From Candidatus Zixiibacteriota bacterium (GTDB lineage: Bacteria; Zixibacteria; MSB-5A5; GN15; FEB-12): DNA of 9,064 nt. The stretch covers positions 1-9,064 of the forward strand of contig JAUXBO010000074.1 of assembly GCA_030619345.1 (NCBI GenBank), in the 5' to 3' direction. Positions 1 through 6,548 of this stretch are shown here, one piece after another. A program made the position numbers and the translations under genes. The notes below the pieces were generated by a model that saw nothing but the letters and a program-made list of their open reading frames with translations, was not told where the DNA came from and did no database searches. How positions within the stretch are numbered: the first letter of the stretch is position 1; the number at the start of each line of letters is the position of its first letter.

Positions 1-16
1 GAAAGAGGTGTCTAGT

Positions 17-511
17 ATGATGTTCAAATCTCTAACTGTGATTTTGTCACTGCTGTGTCTGGCACTATTTATTGGATGCTCCGGTGAGGATGGCGCTGTC
101 GGTCCCGCCGGTCCTGCTGGTACCACCGGAGCCACCGGAGCTGACGGAACTGACGGAGCCGATGGTGCTGATGGCCCGAACCTGTTACTTGCCTACGGCG
201 ATATCGATTATGTCCCTCTCCCCGGTTCCAGCCATGCAATATCGAGGGGACCCGAGGGCTTGACGGTCTCCGTTGTTGATAACGGGGCTGGTGATTTTAC
301 AGTAACTCTTAACGGCATATTCTCGAATATAACCGGTACCTTGTTGGTCAGCACATCCAGTAATGATTATGTAGGTTCTGTGGTGACCACTGGTACCATA
401 ACCAGTTGGAACACCTATCAGATTGTTTTCGGGGTTAAGCAGTATGATATTTCTACAGGCGCGCTAAATAGTGATGATTTCTCGTTCGTCATTCTTGGCC
501 GTACAATATAA
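17..511 (+). CDS. Collagen-like repeat lipoprotein, hypothetical
   Basis: Predicted secreted lipoprotein of 164 residues. The N-terminus has Lys4, a hydrophobic stretch and a lipobox ending LFIGC, so Cys21 is the likely lipidated residue. Ten Gly-X-Y triplets follow (Gly at every third position from residue 23 to 53, rich in GPA, GAT and GAD), as in bacterial collagen-like proteins, which form triple helices. The remaining 110 or so residues are Thr/Ser/Val-rich with alternating hydrophobic residues, suggesting a small beta-sandwich; I do not recognise its family. By analogy with BclA-type proteins the C-domain may nucleate the trimer (inference). ATG at 17 is preferred over the GTG at 8 because AGAGG at 4-8 lies about 8 bases upstream; ATG at 20 is also possible. 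The gene converges with the large surface protein across a shared terminator. No function can be assigned beyond cell-surface anchoring. Confidence 0.85.
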   Translation: MMFKSLTVILSLLCLALFIGCSGEDGAVGPAGPAGTTGATGADGTDGADGADGPNLLLAYGDIDYVPLPGSSHAISRGPEGLTVSVVDNGAGDFTVTLNGIFSNITGTLLVSTSSNDYVGSVVTTGTITSWNTYQIVFGVKQYDISTGALNSDDFSFVILGRTI

Positions 512-527
512 TTAGTGTCTCAATAAT

Positions 528-560
528 AAAGCCCCGGAGTTAAATAACTCCAGGGCTTTT
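528..560. terminator. Bidirectional rho-independent terminator
   Basis: A hairpin with arms around 528-541 and 546-559 pairs GCCC-GGAGTT with AACTCC-GGGC across one C/A mismatch and a loop of about 4 bases. It is flanked by A runs on the left and T runs on the right, so it can act in both directions. It lies 16 bases after the lipoprotein stop and about 45 bases after the stop of the convergent minus-strand gene, so it probably ends both transcripts. Confidence 0.85.
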
Positions 561-604
561 GTTTAATCAGGTTATTGGCTCCAAGTTTTCGGACAAGATA
601 CTTT

Positions 605-3037
605 CTATTTGTCGGAAGTAGCTTGCGACTCCAGCGCCTCGATTCTCTTAAGCAGATCAGAAACAACCGTCTTGAGTTCCCGGTTCTCTTCAATCAGCCC
701 CTTTACTCCGGCCAGAGCGATGCCAGAAGGATCAACCGTTGAGACGGATTTGTTATCATTTCCTACACCGAATATTTCATAGAAATCTTCGGCAATCGGG
801 CCGATATGACTGACTTCTTTATCTCCCTTGTAGTTCCATTTAGTAATTGGGAGTTGGTCGATACGATTCAGTATATCGTAGCTGTCAACCGGCTGATAGT
901 TTTCTTTGAATTCACGGCTTGAGGAGTTTGTCCAGACACCCATCCAACTCAAATAAGCGCCGGTTTTCGTATTAATCAGCTTTGAGACATCGTACGGAGC
1001 TGTCTGGGTGGAGTCCGTGATGAAAATTCCACCATCGGCATAGAATACCATCTGCTCGTTCCCGCCGGACATAACACTATCATTAGAGTTGGTATTGGCA
1101 CAGAACACCATTGAACCGTCGTGGAGTGCTTTGGCTTTGTAGCCGCTTGCATACGAATACTCTCCATTCGCAGTGTTATTGGAACCGCCGGGGATAGTTG
1201 AGTAATAGCCACCGGCGCTATTATCCCAACCTCCGGCTATGGTGGCAGCATTCCCAGTTGCCTCGCATGTATGCCCACCTCCAACCGTTGCATAGGAATG
1301 TCCCGAGAGATTGTAATATCCTCCCGTGACTACTGAGTAGGAATTTGTTGCACTGTTATGATTTCCACTGCCCACGAACGCAAGGCCTCCGCTGGCCGTA
1401 TTATTCTCACCGCCGGTTATGGTACACCCGCGACGAGTGCTACCACTTAAACCGGTCGTGTTGTTGATGCCGAGATTGACATGCGTTGTGTCAGCCGATC
1501 CATAGAGGGTGTTGTATTTTCCGGCAATTCCGCGCTGATTGCAAAGTGACAAAACAGTACCATCGTCGCACCAATCGCTGTCGGTGCCACCACTGGCCGC
1601 TTGCCAGGTTCCCACTCCGTAAGCGTCACTGGTAAGCACATATCCAGTAGATCCGCCTGTTAGTTTAAGAGCTGAAGAAGTGAAGTATGCTGTAGCGAGT
1701 GATTTGTCGCTGCTACCGCCCAGGAACGCGCCATTGGGAGTATAGCTCGCAAGCGTATCGCTGGTCGTGTCATCGACAATAACCGAGCCGCAGCCAGTAT
1801 ATTTGGCTGTCCAGGCGCCCCCCTTTGCGGGACCGCATTCGAGGGACAGCACCTCTAATCCGTTTAGGTTCAGGGTAGCAACTTGCTGTATCCCGTCGTA
1901 CAACGCAAGACCATTAGCTGTCACGACCGCGGAGTCATTATCCTCACCTGCAAGCTCGCTGTGCAGCGCGACTCGCCCGGATGCTCCATCGACATCGTAC
2001 ACGCTGGTCATTTCGACAACCGGGTGGTCAAGCGGCTCCATCGCCTGCGCGTTAAATAATTTCAGCCCAAACCCGGAATTGAACGGCATTGGCTCAAAAC
2101 CCATAACCTGTCCGATATCGTCATACATGCCAAAAGAAGGACCGTTGTCCTGGCTGGTCTCCATCATGAGGTACATCCGGGGTGGTTCCGGTTGCGGGTT
2201 GAACATCTTGAACGAAGCCCGGTTGAATGGGCTTGGTTCTGTTCCCATACGTATGTACGGATGATCACCAAATCCGGAACCCGGGTCATACATTTCAAAT
2301 TTGGCTCCGGTAAAAGGGCTTGGCTCGACACCCATTCTTATGTATGGATCGACGGGGAATGAGCCGGTCGGATCGAGAAATTCCATCCAGCCTTGAAATG
2401 ACGGTGAATCATTAAAGCCTATCTTGAGATATGGATTATTGGGGATGTCACCAGCTGGATACAGCGAAAATGCACCGCCATCGTCCTCGGTACTCAACTG
2501 GGCGAGTCTTTGTCCGGGGAAGTCCAGGCTGGTGTTATGTAATTTCAGGTAAGCAGGTCCTGATCCGGCGGTAGCATCCAGACTAAATGCCGAGGTGCCA
2601 CTGCTATTTTTCAACTCCATAAATCCCACTGACGTCTCAATGTCTCCTTTGACACTTTTGGCCATCGCGGCTTTCGGGACCGAGGTCATCAGTGTGCGGG
2701 GGGCAAGTTCTGGATCTCCAGCCACCTGTATTCCCAAATAGAGAGGCTCAGTCTCAAAGACGGACTCGGCCAGTGGACTCAAGCTCCCGAGAACAGCATC
2801 AAAGAACCCGTCGGTGGTCTCCACGTCCGGGTGTGCCTCCGTCCACACAGGGATACCGCCTGTTGAAACATCATAAAGATAGAAGGTGATTAAGTAGAAG
2901 TCGTCGGGCACCGGATCTCCGGCCGGGTTGGTCAGGCGGCCCTGATAGGCTGTCTGGACATCGGCTGTAGCTGGTGAAGTAGCGGTGATTGCGAATAACA
3001 GGATGAGACTGCTCATCCAAACTTGGAAACGTGTCAT
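605..3037 (-). CDS. Exported tail-fibre-like protein with peptidase S74 auto-processing domain
   Basis: 810-residue exported protein. Residues 1-26 form a signal peptide (SPATA, then DVQ). Residues 27-130 are a YQGRLT...DGFFDAVLG module that I associate with large secreted proteins of FCB-type bacteria. Residues 200-340 hold about five degenerate 28-residue repeats built on PYIRMG-EPSPF-F-M, one containing FNPQPEPP. Residues 540-640 carry six GG-x-x-N-x-A-x-G units with a period near 15, resembling the YadA-head beta-roll of trimeric adhesins. Residues 703-805 match the peptidase S74 / intramolecular chaperone domain: SSREFKEN contains Ser706 and Lys711 with the S-x4-K spacing of the known Ser-Lys dyad, and SHIGPIAEDF follows. 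A final coiled coil (LIEENRELK...RIEALESQ) would hold the trimer. The family folds as a trimer and then cuts itself at the Ser. ATG at 3037 is chosen over the ATG at 3052 because GGGAGG lies 7 bases before it. Ligand and role are unknown; phage tail fibres share this domain, but no phage genes are near. Confidence 0.9.
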   Translation of the reverse strand: MTRFQVWMSSLILLFAITATSPATADVQTAYQGRLTNPAGDPVPDDFYLITFYLYDVSTGGIPVWTEAHPDVETTDGFFDAVLGSLSPLAESVFETEPLYLGIQVAGDPELAPRTLMTSVPKAAMAKSVKGDIETSVGFMELKNSSGTSAFSLDATAGSGPAYLKLHNTSLDFPGQRLAQLSTEDDGGAFSLYPAGDIPNNPYLKIGFNDSPSFQGWMEFLDPTGSFPVDPYIRMGVEPSPFTGAKFEMYDPGSGFGDHPYIRMGTEPSPFNRASFKMFNPQPEPPRMYLMMETSQDNGPSFGMYDDIGQVMGFEPMPFNSGFGLKLFNAQAMEPLDHPVVEMTSVYDVDGASGRVALHSELAGEDNDSAVVTANGLALYDGIQQVATLNLNGLEVLSLECGPAKGGAWTAKYTGCGSVIVDDTTSDTLASYTPNGAFLGGSSDKSLATAYFTSSALKLTGGSTGYVLTSDAYGVGTWQAASGGTDSDWCDDGTVLSLCNQRGIAGKYNTLYGSADTTHVNLGINNTTGLSGSTRRGCTITGGENNTASGGLAFVGSGNHNSATNSYSVVTGGYYNLSGHSYATVGGGHTCEATGNAATIAGGWDNSAGGYYSTIPGGSNNTANGEYSYASGYKAKALHDGSMVFCANTNSNDSVMSGGNEQMVFYADGGIFITDSTQTAPYDVSKLINTKTGAYLSWMGVWTNSSSREFKENYQPVDSYDILNRIDQLPITKWNYKGDKEVSHIGPIAEDFYEIFGVGNDNKSVSTVDPSGIALAGVKGLIEENRELKTVVSDLLKRIEALESQATSDK

Positions 3038-3044
3038 CTTGGAA

Positions 3045-3050
3045 CCTCCC
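3045..3050 (-). promoter_or_regulatory. Shine-Dalgarno site fixing the start of the S74 protein
   Basis: GGGAGG on the minus strand ends 7 bases before the ATG at 3037. It falls inside the reading frame if the ATG at 3052 were used, so the start at 3037, which also gives a cleaner signal peptide, is preferred. Confidence 0.8.
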
Positions 3051-3207
3051 ATAGATGAGTTATTCTATTTTGTAAACTGCTGTTTTCGTTAGCGGGGCCG
3101 ACTATTAGGGTCATGAAATCTCCAGATTGGTACAACTGGGAGCCATCCATGCTCAATACGCCTGTAACGGGCGAAGTATATAATTCAAGTGAAATGTTAC
3201 GTTTAAC

Positions 3208-3236
3208 AACATAATGATATAGGGTGATTTTGTCAA
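3208..3236 (-). promoter_or_regulatory. Sigma-70-type promoter for the S74 surface protein
   Basis: On the minus strand a perfect TTGACA (3236-3231) is followed after 17 bases by TATGTT (3213-3208), a 4 of 6 match to the -10 consensus. Transcription would start near 3200, leaving a leader of about 160 bases before the ATG at 3037. The leader contains a small CGCC/GGCG hairpin but no riboswitch that I recognise. Confidence 0.55.
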
Positions 3237-3257
3237 TTATTTGATAAAGTAGAAATT

Positions 3258-3533
3258 ATGGGTCACTGGCACCTGCAATTGGTCCTATTCAGTGAGGGGA
3301 TTATCGACAAGAGAACGGACAAAGAAGTCACCTGCTTGAGCTGTGATGAAATGCACGGCTCCGATTTTCCAGAGTATCTGTCTCTGAATCCCAATGCAGA
3401 TATCTGTGTTCAGTGCCATAAGAAGCAGCTGATGTCTGTTTCACGGCGCTCGTTGACTATGCAATATTCAGGTAGTTCTTGGCATAAGTCATTGTCTCAC
3501 AATATGTATTTAGGTTTTTGTAGTATGTCTTAG
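3258..3533 (+). pseudogene. Relic of a paired-CxxCH multiheme cytochrome c
   Basis: The 91-codon frame contains EGIIDKRTDKEVTCLSCDEMHGSDFPEYL then NPNADICVQCHKKQL, in the layout of doubled-CxxCH cytochrome modules (CLSCH-x-x-HGSD ... LCxxCHK). The first heme site reads CLSCD, with the essential His replaced by Asp, while CVQCH is intact. There is no signal peptide, only one usable heme site and no clear Shine-Dalgarno; the sequence after KKQL loses all family resemblance. An in-frame stop at 3225-3227 blocks extension upstream. I read it as the remains of a longer periplasmic cytochrome whose 5' and 3' parts were lost. A short expressed peptide cannot be excluded. It fills most of the 600-base gap between the S74 gene and the helicase; the rest of that gap holds only the two promoters and one weak hairpin. 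Confidence 0.6.
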
Positions 3534-3560
3534 ATAGCTATGATCTATCTTAATTCTTTT
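3532..3560 (+). terminator. Weak hairpin-plus-T-run after the cytochrome relic
   Basis: AGATAG (3532-3537) pairs with CTATCT (3545-3550) across a 7-base loop and is followed by TTAATTCTTTTTC. The stem is short and AT-rich, so termination would be inefficient. Its position directly at the relic stop fits a leftover terminator. Confidence 0.25.
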
Positions 3561-3562
3561 TC

Positions 3563-3592
3563 TTGACAATTCCTCAATAAAAAGTTTATTGT
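3563..3592 (+). promoter_or_regulatory. Probable promoter of the DEAD-box helicase, with embedded inverted repeats
   Basis: A perfect TTGACA at 3563-3568 is followed by candidate -10 boxes TTTATT (16-base spacing) or TATTGT (18-base spacing). The spacer holds a perfect inverted repeat, CAATAAA-AAG-TTTATTG (3575-3591). A second pair, GACAAT (3565-3570) and ATTGTC (3588-3593), brackets it and overlaps both promoter boxes. Such symmetry could be a repressor operator. Transcription would begin near 3600, about 45 bases before the TTG start. Confidence 0.45.
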
Positions 3593-3643
3593 CTGAACGG
3601 ATTATTACCCCCCCACTTAACTTTATACCACAGAGATGATTAA

Positions 3644-5371
3644 TTGAATTTGAACCAACGACTACACGACTCTGCCTTAGAAGGCGACAATAGAACAAGC
3701 GACAAAACGATCCTCAGGTCGGCTTCCGGATTCTATAATCTTGGGATCGCACCCGGTTTGATAAAAGCTATCAATAGACTTGGCTTTAAGAATCCGACTC
3801 CTATCCAGAAGGAAGCAATACCGATCGGCATTCAAGGAAAAGATATTCTTGCCACTGCCCGAACCGGCTCCGGTAAAACTCTGGCGTTTGGAATTCCGAT
3901 GTTGCAGCGTTTGTCAAAAATGGAAAATGGCGCCGGGCTTGTGGTCGTCCCAACACGGGAACTGGCCATTCAGGTAGATGAATCAATTCACGCCATTAGT
4001 CGCGGAACAGATATTAAGTCGGCGGTTTTGATTGGCGGAGTCTCAATGTTCTATCAACGGGAGGCCCTCAAAAAGAACCCTCGTATTATTATTGCTACTC
4101 CCGGACGCCTTATGGATCATGTTGAACGAAGAACCGTCAAGCTTGCCAATATCCATATTTTTATATTAGACGAAGCTGACCGGATGCTGGACATGGGGTT
4201 TGCTCCTGACATTAAGAAAATAATCAAATCAATTCCTGAGACACGCCAGACCATGCTGTTCTCTGCAACCATGCCAAAAGAAATTGAGGCTATGGCTGAG
4301 AAACTCATGGATAATCCGACCCGGATAGAAATTGATCGTTCCGGTGCTACGCCGACTGAGGTAAGCCACGAATTGTTCATGATCAAGAATCAGGCCAAAT
4401 GCCGACTTCTGGCCGTACGCCTCAAAGAGTGTACAGGTCCGGTGTTGGTTTTTACACGAACAAAACGAATGGCGAGTAGACTGACGGCCAAAGTAAATAG
4501 TATGGGTTTTGAAGCTGCAGAAATTCATTCCAATCGAAGTCTGGGACAGAGACGACATGCATTGGAAGGATTTAAGCGCGGCAGATATAATATCCTTATT
4601 GCAACTGATATTGCTGCCCGTGGAATTGATGTCTCAGGAATAGAACTGGTGGTCAACTACGATATGCCGGCGAACTCAGAAGATTATGTCCACCGCATAG
4701 GTCGTACCGGTCGCGCCGGGAAAACCGGTCACGCCATCTCCTTTGTAACTACCGAACAAAGAGGATCAATCAGAAGTCTTGAGCGATTCATGAAAACCGA
4801 ATTATCGTTTTCAATTCCGCCGAGCCTGCCTTCGGAAAAACTTCTTCTAAAAGAAGCAGAGTTGTTGAACCTGAGAAACAAACCTTCCGTAGAAGAGAAG
4901 CCTCCAAAACGGAAATTCTCAAAAAAGAACCCCTCAAAAGGAAGCCCCTCGAGAGGGAAGCCCTCAAGAGCAAAATCCGCGAAACCAAAACCCTATCATA
5001 GTAAAGCCTCCGATGGAAATCCCTCCAAGGGTGAGCCCCGTAAAGGTAAACCTGCAAAGAGGAAACATTCAAAACGGAATCCATCGGGCGCTCACGCATC
5101 AAAGCGTCAAAACTTCAAAGATAGTGACTCCAGGGAATCTGTAATCAAGCAGACGGATTCCAAAACGAAGAATTTTGAACGGAAGGATTCCAAAGTACAG
5201 GAATCAAAAGGAAAATCTTCGAAACCTCAGAGCTCACAATCGGCTGATCGCAAACCTGGCGACACCAAGAAGAAAAATCCATTCTGGGCAAATTTCAAAA
5301 AGAGACGGGCCGCTAAAAAGAAATCTGCAGGCCAGAGTTCCATGCGGAAGAAGCGTCCAAAGCGTAAGTAA
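3644..5371 (+). CDS. DEAD-box ATP-dependent RNA helicase, RhlE type, with long basic tail
   Basis: Cytoplasmic ATP-dependent RNA helicase that remodels RNA duplexes, probably in ribosome assembly, mRNA decay or cold adaptation as in the RhlE group. All family motifs are visible: Q motif with Phe30 and Gln55, motif I ATARTGSGKT (70-79), Ia PTRELA (103-108), Ib TPGR (152-155), II DEAD (176-179), III SAT (207-209), IV VLVFTRTK (267-274), V ATDIAARGID (320-329) and VI HRIGRTGRAG (350-359). The core ends near residue 410; residues 411-575 form a low-complexity tail rich in Lys, Ser and Pro with recurring PSKG/PSRGKPS units, a likely disordered RNA-binding region. An in-frame TAA directly precedes the start, and no early ATG exists before the Q motif, so TTG at 3644 (or 3650) must initiate; AGAG at 3632-3635 is a weak Shine-Dalgarno. 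It stands alone between two gene relics. Confidence 0.93.
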   Translation: MNLNQRLHDSALEGDNRTSDKTILRSASGFYNLGIAPGLIKAINRLGFKNPTPIQKEAIPIGIQGKDILATARTGSGKTLAFGIPMLQRLSKMENGAGLVVVPTRELAIQVDESIHAISRGTDIKSAVLIGGVSMFYQREALKKNPRIIIATPGRLMDHVERRTVKLANIHIFILDEADRMLDMGFAPDIKKIIKSIPETRQTMLFSATMPKEIEAMAEKLMDNPTRIEIDRSGATPTEVSHELFMIKNQAKCRLLAVRLKECTGPVLVFTRTKRMASRLTAKVNSMGFEAAEIHSNRSLGQRRHALEGFKRGRYNILIATDIAARGIDVSGIELVVNYDMPANSEDYVHRIGRTGRAGKTGHAISFVTTEQRGSIRSLERFMKTELSFSIPPSLPSEKLLLKEAELLNLRNKPSVEEKPPKRKFSKKNPSKGSPSRGKPSRAKSAKPKPYHSKASDGNPSKGEPRKGKPAKRKHSKRNPSGAHASKRQNFKDSDSRESVIKQTDSKTKNFERKDSKVQESKGKSSKPQSSQSADRKPGDTKKKNPFWANFKKRRAAKKKSAGQSSMRKKRPKRK

Positions 5372-5457
5372 AATTCGACAATGACGGTAATTGTGGTCTG
5401 GATATTACAGACCTGACTTATTTCGTCAGCTTCATGTTCAGCGGCGGTCCCGGGAAT
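5371..5457 (+). pseudogene. Orphan dockerin-type calcium-loop fragment
   Basis: Directly after the helicase stop, in another frame, the DNA reads FDNDGNCGLDITDLTYFVSFMFSGGPG. Asp, Asp, Asn, Gly, Asp and Asp fall at positions 1, 3, 5, 7, 9 and 12 of DNDGNCGLDITD, the calcium-binding loop of type I dockerin repeats, followed by the usual hydrophobic helix. The frame has a TAA just upstream (5365-5367), no start codon before the motif, and no recognisable sequence after GGPG although it stays open to 5634. Dockerin repeats normally end large secreted enzymes or surface proteins, so this is probably the 3' stub of a deleted gene on the same strand as the helicase. The rest of the gap up to 5505 shows no gene and no clear terminator. 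Confidence 0.6.
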
Positions 5458-5504
5458 CACACTCTGATCATAGTCTCAACTATGTTGCCGTGTGGAGTGG
5501 TTGA

Positions 5505-6371
5505 TCACCGAACCTGCATGACGGACTCTGCTGTCAAACCTTTGAATTGGTCCAACTGGTTTGTAATACCAAGCGTATCAGTATATGCCAGATCAAAGGC
5601 AGACTGTTCCGAGTCAGTTGGAAGGCAATTCTGATCATGCTCCGAGGCATAAGCCAAGTGAACGGCGGTAGTTGCACAGGGCCTTGGGTTAAGGCGCTTT
5701 GATGGTTCGTAATGCAAGGAGACAGCGTCGACAATGGACTCCGGAAACCCCCACGAGGCCAGCAGATAAGCGCCTAGGGATGCGTCATTGACACCGAGGA
5801 TTTTCTCTATTGCTACATGAAGTCGGATTGTTTCCTTTTCACTAATAGCGCAAGCTTGTTCGAGCTCTTCGGCAAAACCAGCAAGAAGAACCAGTTTTCC
5901 AACATCATGCATCATGCCTGCTGTCAGAGCCTCGTCAACCCTGTTTCTTGTAAGACCAAAGACATGGGCGATAAATCTTGCTTTGGGACCTACGGCGGCT
6001 CCGGTCCGATATAGTCCTGCCGGTGAGAAGCCTGAAACCGGAGCGCAGGTAGAGTTTGCATAGACCCCGGCCGATAGGATCACGCCTTTTACAGTATCTA
6101 TGCCAAGTTGATTAACCGCCTGCTGCACGCTCTGGATTTCAGTCTTTACACCGAAGTAGGCTGATTTGACTACTTGCAAGAGCTTTGCAGAAATGGCTAT
6201 GTCCCGAGATACTATTGAAGCGACACGTTGCATGGAAACGTCGTCGGATGATAGTTCCGATACTAGTTCGTTATATATCTCAGGTATGGTAGGCAGGCCT
6301 TCGATTGCCTCTATTCGTTGTCGTAGATCAGAGTCAATCAGGTCTTTGGTTACGGTCGAGATGTTCGTCAT
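5505..6371 (-). CDS. HDOD-domain signalling protein
   Basis: 288-residue soluble protein made almost entirely of an HDOD domain, a non-catalytic relative of HD phosphohydrolases found in bacterial signalling, motility and stress pathways. The visible pattern is LPTIPEIYNEL (26-36), then SRDIAISAKLLQVVKSAYFG (55-74), AVNQLGIDTVKGVIL (85-99), AGMMHDVGKL with His155-Asp156 (151-160), GAYLLASWGFPESIVDAVSLHYEP (200-223) and AVHLAYASEHD (236-246). The upstream His expected around YRTG (121-124) and the one expected in GVNDASLGA (193-201) are absent, as is common in HDOD proteins, so hydrolase activity is unlikely. Start at 6371 is supported by AAGGAG at 6380-6385 with 8-base spacing. There is no receiver or GGDEF domain attached. 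It converges with the helicase and lies downstream of, but about 230 bases from, the redox operon, so it is probably transcribed on its own. Confidence 0.88.
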   Translation of the reverse strand: MTNISTVTKDLIDSDLRQRIEAIEGLPTIPEIYNELVSELSSDDVSMQRVASIVSRDIAISAKLLQVVKSAYFGVKTEIQSVQQAVNQLGIDTVKGVILSAGVYANSTCAPVSGFSPAGLYRTGAAVGPKARFIAHVFGLTRNRVDEALTAGMMHDVGKLVLLAGFAEELEQACAISEKETIRLHVAIEKILGVNDASLGAYLLASWGFPESIVDAVSLHYEPSKRLNPRPCATTAVHLAYASEHDQNCLPTDSEQSAFDLAYTDTLGITNQLDQFKGLTAESVMQVR

Positions 6372-6398
6372 GACAAGGTCTCCTTAAGGGGCATCATC

Positions 6399-6416
6399 CA
6401 CCAAGGGGGTTTGGTG
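6399..6416 (-). promoter_or_regulatory. Hairpin in the HDOD gene leader
   Basis: CACCAA and TTGGTG form a perfect 6-bp inverted repeat around a 6-base loop, 14 bases upstream of the Shine-Dalgarno site. It could be an RNA hairpin affecting translation or an operator half-site pair; it lacks the T run of a terminator. An AT-rich stretch (6417-6436) upstream could contain the -10 region, but I cannot assign a convincing -35. Confidence 0.3.
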
Positions 6417-6548
6417 AATGAATATAAATATATATCGGCTCAGCTTGCCTATTCCTTGAGGAACCGATGGCTTGATTCTGAAAAGGGTCAACGATTTACG
6501 AGAGTATTTTGAACATCAGATTGACTAAGAATGACCAAAAACTCGTGA

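Noticed and set aside
1767..2264. 165-codon open frame on the plus strand inside the S74 protein gene
   Set aside because: It lies fully antisense to a well-supported gene with clear domains, has no Shine-Dalgarno site, and its translation shows no family pattern; it is a shadow of the opposite strand.
2018..2440. DNA-level tandem repeat or CRISPR-like array in the fibre gene
   Set aside because: The units are conserved only loosely as protein, vary in length and have no spacer structure; they are coding repeats.
605..3037. Possible prophage tail-fibre gene because of the S74 domain
   Set aside because: It has a signal peptide and no neighbouring phage structural, lysis or integrase genes; a cellular surface protein is more likely.
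3510..3698. 62-codon minus-strand frame across the helicase promoter
   Set aside because: It overlaps the helicase start and its promoter region, has no Shine-Dalgarno site and no recognisable sequence.
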